A stretch of 33,523 nt of DNA from Flavobacteriaceae bacterium. GTDB taxonomy: Bacteria > Bacteroidota > Bacteroidia > Flavobacteriales > Flavobacteriaceae. Position 1 is the stretch's first letter; each line of letters starts with the position of its first letter. The notes under the pieces were generated by a model. The model did no database searches. It was given only the letters and a program-made list of their open reading frames with translations, and was not told where the DNA came from. Positions 24,730-31,927 of this stretch are shown in pieces. The stretch lies in contig JABDNM010000003.1 in the NCBI GenBank assembly GCA_013043825.1, positions 1 through 33,523 on the forward strand. Direction: 5' to 3'. Position numbers and translations under genes: made by a program.

Positions 24730-25260
24730 TTACTTGCCGCCTTCTCCCTTAAATTGCTGCGATGGGTTCTTAAATAGTACGTTAAAGGTGGTTAAACTTC
24801 CGTAGCAACGTGTAATATATTGCTGAAGATCGATCTTATCCTGTTCTTCAAGCACTTTACTGGAATTAATCTTTTGTTCCATGACGCGAAGCCGGTCTCT
24901 GAGCATCACGATCTTGTGAAAAAAAGTGTTAATAGGTATCTCCTTGTCGGAAAGATTCGGATCCTTCGGTTTTAATACCATAATTCCACCTTTATACTTG
25001 TCGGCTATAGGAACAATCTCAGAAACGTCGCTCCATTTTTTCAGAAGATCCCGCAGGCTGCGCTCAACTTCGTAAAAGCTAACGGTATCGAGGTCGTCGT
25101 CGGAAGCTTCGATCACTTCGAACTCCTCGTCCACTGAAATAGTTTCCAAACCATGTTCAATAAACGTTACCCAATACATCTTCGAGTCTACGTTGGTTAC
25201 TACTCCCTTACCATGCTCGGGGTGATTGATTCGCGACCCAATTCCAAGTATTCTATCCAT
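24730..25260 (-). CDS. Unknown protein with N-terminal Tudor/SH3-like motif
   Basis: I do not recognise this 176-residue protein as a named family. Its first 50 residues read GSRINHPEHGKGVVTNVDSK...WVTFIEHGLETI, the G-x-x-V-x-H-P-x-x-G-x-G-x-V pattern seen in the RNA-polymerase-binding Tudor folds of CarD, Mfd and the UvrD/PcrA C terminus. The remainder is charged and helical (residues about 60-165), with LRDLLKKWSDVSEIV and MLRDRLRVMEQKINSSKVLEEQDKIDLQQYI, the latter possibly a coiled coil. No signal peptide is present, so it is cytoplasmic. It lies 83 nt upstream of the M90 peptidase gene and could be in the same transcript. Confidence 0.7.
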   Translation of the reverse strand: MDRILGIGSRINHPEHGKGVVTNVDSKMYWVTFIEHGLETISVDEEFEVIEASDDDLDTVSFYEVERSLRDLLKKWSDVSEIVPIADKYKGGIMVLKPKDPNLSDKEIPINTFFHKIVMLRDRLRVMEQKINSSKVLEEQDKIDLQQYITRCYGSLTTFNVLFKNPSQQFKGEGGK

Positions 25261-25350
25261 ATCTTTTTTCTGAAAAGTAAAAATAGGAACTTTATCAGGA
25301 AGTTAAAAAGGTTTCGAAGGTCATTCATTTATTTTACTTCCGAAATTATG

Positions 25351-25358
25351 TATCTTCG
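25351..25358 (+). promoter_or_regulatory. Weak -7 element before yqeY
   Basis: TATCTTCG differs from TAnnTTTG at one base (C for the third T), 24 nt before the yqeY ATG. Confidence 0.3.
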
Positions 25359-25382
25359 CATTCCATTTACAAACTAGCTGTC

Positions 25383-25832
25383 ATGAGCCTATCGACACAG
25401 ATCACAGAAGCGATGAAGGAAGCCATGAAATCGAAAGATTCCATGAGTTTGCAGGCCTTGCGGTCCATCAAATCGGCGATCTTACTGGCTCAAACGGAAA
25501 CGGGAGCAAAAGAGGAATTGAGTACTGAACAAGAGCTGAAGATTCTGCAAAAGCTGGTGAAGCAACGCAAGGATAGTGCATCCATCTTTAAAGAACAGGG
25601 CAGGGATGACCTGGCCGAACCCGAACTTGAGGAAGCCAAAGTGATTCAACAATTCCTTCCCGAACAAATGAGCGAGGAGGATGTAGCCAAGGTAGTCGAT
25701 GAGATCATTGCACAAACTGGCGCAAGTTCGATGAAGGACATGGGAAAGGTAATGGGTATGGCGAACGGGCGGTTAGCAGGAAAAGCAGATGGTAAAACCA
25801 TTTCGGGAATTGTAAAACAACGATTAAGTTAA
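25383..25832 (+). CDS. yqeY: GatB/YqeY domain protein
   Basis: This 149-residue protein is of the YqeY family, related to the tail domain of GatB, the amidotransferase subunit that contacts tRNA. The pattern is complete: ITEAMKEAMKSKDSMSLQALRSIKSAI at the start, then LVKQRKDSASIFKEQGRDDLAEPELEEAKVIQQFLPEQMS, and the C-terminal MGKVMGMANGRLAGKADGKTISGIVKQRLS. Its role is not settled; a tRNA-related function is suspected from the GatB similarity. In flavobacteria yqeY often lies near ftsZ, as here, though convergent. A tRNA-Arg gene begins 5 nt after its stop, so the two may share a transcript. Confidence 0.9.
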   Translation: MSLSTQITEAMKEAMKSKDSMSLQALRSIKSAILLAQTETGAKEELSTEQELKILQKLVKQRKDSASIFKEQGRDDLAEPELEEAKVIQQFLPEQMSEEDVAKVVDEIIAQTGASSMKDMGKVMGMANGRLAGKADGKTISGIVKQRLS

Positions 25833-25837
25833 AACTA

Positions 25838-25911
25838 GGCCGCGTGGCGCAACTGAATAGCGCATCAGATTTCGGCTCTGAGGGTTGGGGGTTTGAATCC
25901 CTCCGCGGTCA
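25838..25911 (+). tRNA. tRNA-Arg, anticodon TCG
   Basis: All arms fold. The acceptor is GGCCGCG with CGCGGTC (one G-T pair at 2-71), T8-G9, the D stem is GCGC/GCGC, the anticodon stem TCAGA/TCTGA with loop TTTCGGC, the variable loop GGGTT and the T stem GGGGG/CCCTC with loop TTTGAAT. The discriminator is A73. The anticodon TCG (25872-25874) reads CGA and, after wobble modification, other CGN arginine codons. A20, an arginine identity base in E. coli, is present. CCA is not encoded. The D loop has G18-A19 and the T loop has U56 in place of C56, a paired change. It is 74 nt long. Confidence 0.93.
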
Positions 25912-25920
25912 CGAATAAAT
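25901..25920 (+). repeat. tRNA-tail direct repeat, copy 1 (end of the tRNA-Arg gene)
   Basis: CTCCGCGGTCACGAATAAAT covers the last 11 nt of the tRNA gene and the 9 nt after it. An identical 20-nt copy lies at 26116-26135. Confidence 0.95.
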
Positions 25921-25978
25921 AAAAAACCTGGACGTAAAATCGAGCTTGCTTGAATTTTTTAGTTCAGGTTTTTTATTT
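25917..25978. terminator. Long hairpin just behind tRNA-Arg (probable terminator)
   Basis: A 14-nt arm at 25917-25930 (AAATAAAAAACCTG) pairs perfectly with 25965-25978 around a 34-nt loop. The 3' arm carries a T run, so it can act as a terminator for yqeY and the tRNA. The large loop looks like an insertion into a simpler hairpin. Confidence 0.7.
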
Positions 25979-25984
25979 TCAAAG

Positions 25985-26059
25985 CGGAGCTTTGAGGGAT
26001 CATGAGTGAAACGAGTAATCCCAACTAACATAGACCGCGTCGGGTTCAAACGCCGGGCG
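25985..26059 (+). repeat. 75-nt repeat R, copy 1
   Basis: It begins CGGAGC and contains GGGATCATGAG, ATCCCAACTAACATA, GACCGCGT and GGGTTCAAACGCC. The last 48 nt (26012-26059) are identical to 26254-26301 in copy 2, and the first part differs at a few bases. GGGAT and ATCCC within it can pair. GACCGCG is complementary to the acceptor 3' strand of tRNA-Arg. Confidence 0.9.
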
Positions 26060-26075
26060 CTAGCTGGCCCCTCGC

Positions 26076-26100
26076 GTGATTTGTCCACCGGACAAATCAT
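26076..26100 (+). repeat. Perfect hairpin between the repeat units
   Basis: TGATTTGTCC (26077-26086) and GGACAAATCA (26090-26099) form a 10-bp stem with a 3-nt ACC loop, extended by a G-T pair. It lies in the 56-nt linker found only between copy 1 of R and copy 2 of the tRNA tail. Confidence 0.8.
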
Positions 26101-26115
26101 ACTTCGCTCGGTCCT

Positions 26116-26135
26116 CTCCGCGGTCACGAATAAAT
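26116..26135 (+). repeat. tRNA-tail direct repeat, copy 2
   Basis: Identical to 25901-25920, but not part of a complete tRNA gene: no anticodon or T arm precedes it. Confidence 0.95.
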
Positions 26136-26219
26136 CAACAAAAAGTTGAGCCATGAGCGAGTTCCAAAAAAGGAGCTCGCTTCTTTTTTGGATATTGCAA
26201 GTGGATCTTTTGTTGATTT
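26132..26219. repeat. Nested hairpins following tRNA-tail copy 2
   Basis: The outer arms AAATCAACAAAA (26132-26143) and TTTTGTTGATTT (26208-26219) pair perfectly. Inside, TCCAAAAAAG (26163-26172) pairs with CTTTTTTGGA (26183-26192). It occupies the same place in unit 2 as the hairpin at 25917-25978 does in unit 1, but with unrelated sequence. Confidence 0.75.
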
Positions 26220-26225
26220 TCAACA

Positions 26226-26301
26226 CGGAGCGCTCTAGGGATCATGAGCAACGCGAGTAATCCCAACTAACATAGACCGCGTCGGGTTCAAACGCCGGGC
26301 G
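26226..26301 (+). repeat. 76-nt repeat R, copy 2
   Basis: Second copy of the 25985-26059 repeat, with 48 identical nucleotides at its 3' end (26254-26301). The sequence after it is unrelated to that after copy 1. Confidence 0.9.
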
Positions 26302-26323
26302 TTCATTAACCATCTTATAAACG

Positions 26324-26357
26324 AAAAACCCCCGATCTCAAAGAGATTCGGAGGTCT
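26324..26357 (-). terminator. Rho-independent terminator behind ftsZ
   Basis: On the minus strand ACCTCCGAATCTC pairs with GAGATCGGGGGT (one mismatch, one bulge, AAA/TTT loop), followed by a T run at 26328-26324. It lies 48 nt after the ftsZ stop and closes the division cluster. Confidence 0.88.
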
Positions 26358-26404
26358 TCAGAAATAAAGTAACGGGTATTACTTTCTATAGGTTAAGCTT
26401 CTTG

Positions 26405-28447
26405 CTAGTCTACGTTATCATGCAGGAATGAGTTGTTGGAACGGAGGTCGATATCATCATCGTCGTCTGTATTTACAGATGTGCGGGAAATATTCGTATC
26501 CTCGCTGTCTTCCGATTCATCTAAGTCGATCCCCATTCGTTTATAGGCGGGTTCCTTTTCAATTTCATCGATCTTGGCGGCAGAGTTCCTAAACTTATAA
26601 TTGAATTCCTTCATTTTTTTCTTCCGCTCTTCGGTTCGATCTTTCAAAAGTTGCGAGATAGGGGTATTCAAAGGATCGGCGGGTTCACTCTTGTCAGATT
26701 CTGTTTCTGGGGCATCAACGGTCTTGGTCTCGAATTTCAATTCTTCCTCGGTCAATTCCTCCTCTAAAGATTCAGGCTTGGCGTTCATAAGATTATCTTC
26801 GACTTCCTGATAATCGTCCAGGCTATAACGTTTTACCCCTTCTTCGGTGATCTCGGTGATGGGAACGATCTCGATGGGATCTGTAACTTCTATATCTTCT
26901 AGATTACGGACGATGCGCTCGGGGTCCACTTCTTCTTCAACTTTGATCTCTGAGGTCACGGTAGTTTTCTCCGGCGTTGTATTTACAGGTAAGTCGAACA
27001 TTAGCATTTGTTCCTCCATCTCATCGACTTCTGCTTTTGTAGAATGCACTTCGGTAAACCCTTCAGTCTCTCTCTTTCGTTCCCCTTCTACGATCACGAA
27101 ATTCTTTACATCGATATCGTTGATATCGATCTGTTCAAATTCGGCTAAATAATGAATGTCGAGCAAGGTAGACTCTACCTGGATGTTTCGAATCAACTTT
27201 GTAGTTTCAATATATCCTTCAAATGGTAACTCTGTTTGCTCTTCTTCCGTTTCTTCAACATCTATCTTGGTTTCAACCTTATCCACTGCTCCGGCAGCCT
27301 CATCTTCAAACAAGGTATGTCGAATAACAGGTTGTTCCTTTTGAACCTGGGCCGGAACTTCCACCACCGCCGGCTTGGACATTAATTCGTGCTCTGCTTT
27401 CTGTTCATCTTCCAGGGTGTGAATAATTCGCTTTGCCTCAGTATTCACGATCTCGTCCTGCTGTTCGGCATTGAATCCAGTGGCTATGACGGTAATTGCG
27501 ATAGCACCTTCCAAACTGGAGTCCTCTCCTACCCCCATAATAATGTTGGCACTGTGGCCCGCTTCGGTTTGAATGTGGTCACTGATCTCGCCAATCTCAT
27601 CGATGGTGATCTCTTCAGTTCCGGATACGATGAGTAAGAGTACATTTTTGGCTCCTTTGATCTTGTTATCGTTCAACAAGGGTGAATCCAAGGCCCTGGA
27701 GATGGCTTCATGTGCTCGATTCGATCCACTGGCCTGCGCACTACCCATGATGGCGGTGCCACTATTGGCAAGAACGGTTTTCGCATCGCGAAGGTCAATG
27801 TTTTGAGTATAGTGGTGTGTAATTACTTCAGCGATCCCACGAGCGGCAGTGGCTAGTACTTCATCGGCTTTGGAAAAGCCGGCTTTAAATCCCAGATTAC
27901 CATATACCTCGCGCAATTTATTGTTGTTGATCACAATGAGTGAATCACAATTCTCTCGCAATTTCTCTACGCCTATTTGTGCCTGATCATTTCTAATCTT
28001 TCCTTCGAACTGAAAGGGAATCGTAACAATCCCTACGGTAAGTACATCTAGTTCCTTCGCCATTTTAGCAATAATCGGAGCCGCACCTGTTCCTGTACCA
28101 CCTCCCATACCGGCGGTTATGAAAATCATCTTGGTATTGGTCATGAGCATGTTCTTGATGTCCTCAAGACTTTCCATGGCCGACTGTTCTCCTATCACCG
28201 GGTTTGCACCTGCACCTAATCCTTCGGTGAGAGAGACGCCTAGCTGGATCTTTATGGGAACCGGACTGTTTTCCAACGCCTGCGCATCGGTGTTACAGAT
28301 AACAAAATCCACACCTTTTATCCCTTGGCTGAACATGTGGTTGATCGCATTGCTACCTCCCCCACCAACTCCAATAACCTTGATCACGTTTGATTGGTTC
28401 TTTGGCAGGTCGAAAGCAATGTTATCAAATTCTGTTTTGCTGCTCAT
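26405..28447 (-). CDS. ftsZ: Cell division protein FtsZ with long acidic tail
   Basis: This tubulin-like GTPase forms the division ring. The GTPase core is intact: GGGGSNA at residues 28-34, NTDAQAL near 52, the tubulin signature GGGTGTGA at 115-122, and the synergy loop region around NIDLRDAKTVLAN. The total length is 680 aa, far more than about 390 in many bacteria. Roughly residues 335-680 form a very acidic, probably disordered linker rich in Glu, Asp and Thr. The extreme C terminus (IDLRSNNSFLHDNVD) replaces the classical FtsA/ZipA-binding peptide and resembles the tail I recall from other flavobacterial FtsZ proteins. It is the last gene of the division cluster, 77 nt after ftsA. Confidence 0.96.
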   Translation of the reverse strand: MSSKTEFDNIAFDLPKNQSNVIKVIGVGGGGSNAINHMFSQGIKGVDFVICNTDAQALENSPVPIKIQLGVSLTEGLGAGANPVIGEQSAMESLEDIKNMLMTNTKMIFITAGMGGGTGTGAAPIIAKMAKELDVLTVGIVTIPFQFEGKIRNDQAQIGVEKLRENCDSLIVINNNKLREVYGNLGFKAGFSKADEVLATAARGIAEVITHHYTQNIDLRDAKTVLANSGTAIMGSAQASGSNRAHEAISRALDSPLLNDNKIKGAKNVLLLIVSGTEEITIDEIGEISDHIQTEAGHSANIIMGVGEDSSLEGAIAITVIATGFNAEQQDEIVNTEAKRIIHTLEDEQKAEHELMSKPAVVEVPAQVQKEQPVIRHTLFEDEAAGAVDKVETKIDVEETEEEQTELPFEGYIETTKLIRNIQVESTLLDIHYLAEFEQIDINDIDVKNFVIVEGERKRETEGFTEVHSTKAEVDEMEEQMLMFDLPVNTTPEKTTVTSEIKVEEEVDPERIVRNLEDIEVTDPIEIVPITEITEEGVKRYSLDDYQEVEDNLMNAKPESLEEELTEEELKFETKTVDAPETESDKSEPADPLNTPISQLLKDRTEERKKKMKEFNYKFRNSAAKIDEIEKEPAYKRMGIDLDESEDSEDTNISRTSVNTDDDDDIDLRSNNSFLHDNVD

Positions 28448-28524
28448 ATTGTTTTATTTTGTGAGGTTGGCCACTGCAATTGCAGCGATTTATTTTCTTA
28501 TTGATTGTTCTTTTTTACCACTGT

Positions 28525-29865
28525 CTATTCGGCATTATCTAAAAACTCCTTAAACTTCTCGGCCCACTTATCGAAAAAACGCTTTCGCTCCTTTGGAGTT
28601 TCATTTTCATCAATCGATTCATCCTCCCCCAATGGTTCGACGCCATGTTGATCTGCAACCGTATTGGTCGCTCCCATCGAGCGTTTCATTTGTAAACTTC
28701 GCTCTTTACTTTCCAGGCTGTTCATGACCAATCCCACCGCAGTCGCATACATGGGACTGGTTGTTTCACTATCGCTATCTCCCGCCAAATGTTCGTTGGG
28801 GTAGCCAACACGTGTATCCATACCGGTAATGTATTCTGCTAGCTGCTTTAAGTGCCTTAATTGCGACCCGCCACCGGTAAGAACGATTCCGGCGATCAAT
28901 TTTTTCTTTTGCTCCTCGTGGCCGTAATTCTTAATCTCGAGGTATACTTGTTCCACGATCTCGACAACACGGGCATGAATGATCTTTGATAGATTCTTCA
29001 AAGTGATCTCCTTGGGTTCTCTACCTCGCAATCCGGGGATAGAAACGATCTCGTTGTCCTTATTCTCACCGGGCCACGCAGACCCGAATTTTATCTTCAA
29101 CAACTCTGCCTGCTTCTCAATGATAGAACAACCTTCTTTGATATCTTCGGTAATAACATTACCACCAAACGGGATAACCGCCGTGTGACGTATGATACCA
29201 TCTTTGAAAATCGCAAGGTCGGTGGTTCCCCCACCAATATCGATCAAGGCAACTCCAGCTTCCTTCTCTTCCTGACTTAGCACCGCGTTCGCAGATGCCA
29301 GGGGTTCCAAAGTGATTCCCGATAGCTCCAGACCTGCGCTTTTCACACAACGCCCAATATTTCGGATGGAAGAAACCTGTCCAACAACTACATGAAAATT
29401 GGCCTCAAGTCTACCCCCGTACATTCCAATGGGTTCTTTGACTTCGGCTTGACCATCGACTTTAAAGTCCTGCGGAAGGACATGTATAATCTCCTCGCCA
29501 GGCAGCATGACCAATTTGTGAACCTGGTTGCATAAGCGGTCAATATCATCTTCGTCGATCACAACTTCACTGTCGTTTCGGGTGATGTAATCACTATGCT
29601 GTAGGCTACGAATATGCTGGCCGGCAATACCCACAACTACATCTGTGATCTTCATTCCAGAAGACACCTCCGCATCTTGTATGGCTTGCTGAATGGACTG
29701 AATGGTCTGGGTGATATTATTCACCACTCCACGATGAACGCCCAAACTTTTGGATTTGCCTATTCCAAGGATCTCCATTTTTCCATAATCGTTCTTCCGA
29801 CCGATCATCGCCACGATCTTCGTGGTCCCAATATCCAATCCAACTGCAATATTTTTTTGTTCCAT
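28525..29865 (-). CDS. ftsA: Cell division protein FtsA
   Basis: This actin-like ATPase links FtsZ polymers to the membrane. The 446 residues include phosphate-1 loop VGLDIGTTKIVAMIG at the start, the inserted 1C/SHS2 region at roughly 85-165, phosphate-2 VALIDIGGGTTDLAIF, and the adenosine motif LTGGGSQLRHL. The C-terminal end, RKRFFDKWAEKFKEFLDN, can form an amphipathic helix, the expected membrane-targeting segment. It starts 3 nt after the ftsQ stop, so the two are translated together. The 77-nt gap before ftsZ shows no TAnnTTTG on this strand. Confidence 0.95.
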   Translation of the reverse strand: MEQKNIAVGLDIGTTKIVAMIGRKNDYGKMEILGIGKSKSLGVHRGVVNNITQTIQSIQQAIQDAEVSSGMKITDVVVGIAGQHIRSLQHSDYITRNDSEVVIDEDDIDRLCNQVHKLVMLPGEEIIHVLPQDFKVDGQAEVKEPIGMYGGRLEANFHVVVGQVSSIRNIGRCVKSAGLELSGITLEPLASANAVLSQEEKEAGVALIDIGGGTTDLAIFKDGIIRHTAVIPFGGNVITEDIKEGCSIIEKQAELLKIKFGSAWPGENKDNEIVSIPGLRGREPKEITLKNLSKIIHARVVEIVEQVYLEIKNYGHEEQKKKLIAGIVLTGGGSQLRHLKQLAEYITGMDTRVGYPNEHLAGDSDSETTSPMYATAVGLVMNSLESKERSLQMKRSMGATNTVADQHGVEPLGEDESIDENETPKERKRFFDKWAEKFKEFLDNAE

Positions 29866-29868
29866 GCC

Positions 29869-30585
29869 CTACTTTTTTGTGGCTACCACCTGATTCCCGA
29901 ACTCGAGATTGACCAGCCGATATTCTTGAAGCGATTTATCTTTTTTCGCCTTGTGATAAAAGGCCTTGTAATTCTGAAATTTCCGTTCGATATGCTCCAA
30001 TTTTCCGAAGATCACCTTATGCTCCTGCTTTCTCATCTTTAAATCCACCCTGCCGTCGCTATACAAGTGTAATCCTACCACCCCTAATCTCATGAACTCA
30101 TCATCTCGTATCTTTAATAACAACGGGGTGAGCTCTGTAAAATTATTTTTAGACGATCCCGAAATCAAGGGTACCCGGGCGGCATAAACTGCTGAAAGTG
30201 GCATTTTTTTTCCGTCCTCATCCACATAATAGTTGGGTGATGCTGAAACGCGACCGATGGGATTTCGTTGCTCAATCTCTGCCCCTAACGTTCCGTCAAC
30301 CGTTACAAATACTTGGGCTTTGCGTACCATCGAATTTTGCAACAACCTGGATTCCATCTCCTTCAAAACTAAAGTTTCTTTAGCGATGCTCGTAAGACTG
30401 TCATTATTTTGTATTAACAATTTATTAACCGTGGAAAGCGTGATAAACGGACTGTTTTCATCGGTAAATTCAACCTTGAGATCACTTAGCTTCCGCTTGG
30501 AGTTCCTTTCCAAGGTAAACCCATACAAAAGCCCCATAGCACCTAGTGCAAGCACGATTTTTATGGTCCACCAATTACCCTTCAT
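29869..30585 (-). CDS. ftsQ: Cell division protein FtsQ
   Basis: This bitopic division protein is 238 aa with one N-terminal membrane helix (WTIKIVLALGAMGLLYGFTL) followed by a periplasmic part. A POTRA-like segment begins at LKVEFTDENSPFITLSTVNKLL. The FtsQ/DivIB domain contains VRKAQVFVTVDGTLGAEIEQRNPIGRV and YYVDEDGKKMPLS, both typical. The assignment is supported by position between murC and ftsA. Its start lies 11 nt inside the end of murC, a strong overlap implying coupled translation. Confidence 0.92.
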   Translation of the reverse strand: MKGNWWTIKIVLALGAMGLLYGFTLERNSKRKLSDLKVEFTDENSPFITLSTVNKLLIQNNDSLTSIAKETLVLKEMESRLLQNSMVRKAQVFVTVDGTLGAEIEQRNPIGRVSASPNYYVDEDGKKMPLSAVYAARVPLISGSSKNNFTELTPLLLKIRDDEFMRLGVVGLHLYSDGRVDLKMRKQEHKVIFGKLEHIERKFQNYKAFYHKAKKDKSLQEYRLVNLEFGNQVVATKK

Positions 30586-31927
30586 CTTGCAAGAATTTTA
30601 CAATTTTATCTACTTCTTCTCCTATATCACCAGCTCCGACCAAAAGTTTGACCCTGCATCTCGAATTTTGCACCATTTCAGGTAGCCCCGCCTTGGTTAC
30701 CAATTGTTTCGATGGAACGGTTATTCTTCGACACAATTCCTGTGAGTCAATACCTGTTATAGGCATTTCCCTGGCAGGATAAATATCCAGCAGCAATACC
30801 TCATCGAATTTGCTTAAACTCTCTGCAAACCCATCCATGAAATCACGCGTTCGACTGAATAAATGAGGCTGAAAAACAATTAGTTTTCTGTCCTCCGGGT
30901 ACATTTCCGAAACGGCCTGATGGAGGGCATTGATCTCTGTAGGATGATGAGCATAATCATCGATGACAACCAGATCACTGGATTTGATACGATAGGAAAA
31001 TCTACGTTGAACACCTCGGAATGATTGTAAAGCTTTGGGCAGACAGGGAGTTGGGGTTCCCGCAGAAATTGCCATGCCCAAAGCTGTTACCGCATTTTGT
31101 AGGTTGTGGTGTCCAGGGATTAAAAATCTTAAATCTTCAATGGTACCATTGGGTGTCACCAGGTCGAACATATATTCTCCATCATCTATCTTAATATTTC
31201 TTGCTTCAAAGTTCGCTGGTTCGTTAATACCCACCGATTGACCTTCAAAGTCGAGTCCTTTTTTATAGAACAAGTTTTCTTTCTTCGGAATTAGCCGCGC
31301 AAATTCCCTGAAGGAGTCCTCCAGTGAGGTGGCATTGCCGTAAATATCCAGATGATCTGCATCTGTCGAAGTAATGCATGCAACGTCCGGCCTAAGTTGC
31401 AGGAACGATCGATCAAATTCATCGGCTTCAACCACTGTGATTTCCGTACCCTTACTTATAAAATTGGAATCGTAATTTTCGGCGATCCCTCCCAAAAAAG
31501 CAGTGACTGGCATATCACATTCGGCGAGTAAGTGCCCCAGTATTGCCGACGTTGTCGTCTTGCCGTGTGTACCCGCAACGGCGAGACAAAATGTATCCCT
31601 TGTTACATCGCCAAGTAACTTGGCTCTTTTGACCACCTTATAGTTGTTCTCTCTAAAATATCGCAGGATGTTATTTTCGTCGGGAATAGCCGGTGTGTAA
31701 ACTACCAGTGTTTCTTCAGGTTTTAATTGTCTTTCAACGTTGGAAACCTCATCGATAAAAGTAACATCCATACCCTCCCGAATCAATTCGTTGGTAAGCT
31801 TTGTGGGGCTGCGATCGTATCCCTGAACCTGCTTCCCGAGCAAATTCATATAGCGCGCCAATGCACTCATTCCAATGCCGCCTATACCGACAAAGTAAAA
31901 TTGCGATATGTCTTTTAGTGCGTTCAA
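30575..31927 (-). CDS. murC: UDP-N-acetylmuramate-L-alanine ligase
   Basis: This cytoplasmic ligase adds L-alanine to UDP-MurNAc, the first amino acid of the peptidoglycan stem. The 450 residues carry the Rossmann-like [14 protein letters not shown] near residue 15, the ATP-binding loop [13 protein letters not shown] near 117, and the C-terminal [10 protein letters not shown] segment. The start is a TTG at 31927 whose codon overlaps the murG stop as TTGA; no ATG occurs in frame before the conserved Rossmann loop. It overlaps ftsQ at its 3' end by 11 nt. Confidence 0.95.
   Translation of the reverse strand: MNALKDISQFYFVGIGGIGMSALARYMNLLGKQVQGYDRSPTKLTNELIREGMDVTFIDEVSNVERQLKPEETLVVYTPAIPDENNILRYFRENNYKVVKRAKLLGDVTRDTFCLAVAGTHGKTTTSAILGHLLAECDMPVTAFLGGIAENYDSNFISKGTEITVVEADEFDRSFLQLRPDVACITSTDADHLDIYGNATSLEDSFREFARLIPKKENLFYKKGLDFEGQSVGINEPANFEARNIKIDDGEYMFDLVTPNGTIEDLRFLIPGHHNLQNAVTALGMAISAGTPTPCLPKALQSFRGVQRRFSYRIKSSDLVVIDDYAHHPTEINALHQAVSEMYPEDRKLIVFQPHLFSRTRDFMDGFAESLSKFDEVLLLDIYPAREMPITGIDSQELCRRITVPSKQLVTKAGLPEMVQNSRCRVKLLVGAGDIGEEVDKIVKFLQDEG

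Noticed and set aside
25901-26135. Prophage or island attachment sites (20-nt tRNA-end repeats)
   Set aside because: Only 195 nt separate the copies and there is no integrase or cargo, so this is not an integrated element in its present state.
25909-26226. Minus-strand 105-codon ORF across the tRNA-tail repeats
   Set aside because: It covers the tRNA end, both hairpins and the repeats, has no family resemblance, and is best explained by chance in structured DNA.
25901-26301. CRISPR array
   Set aside because: Two units with unequal periods (215 and 242 nt) and long repeats; no short regular repeat-spacer pattern and no cas genes.
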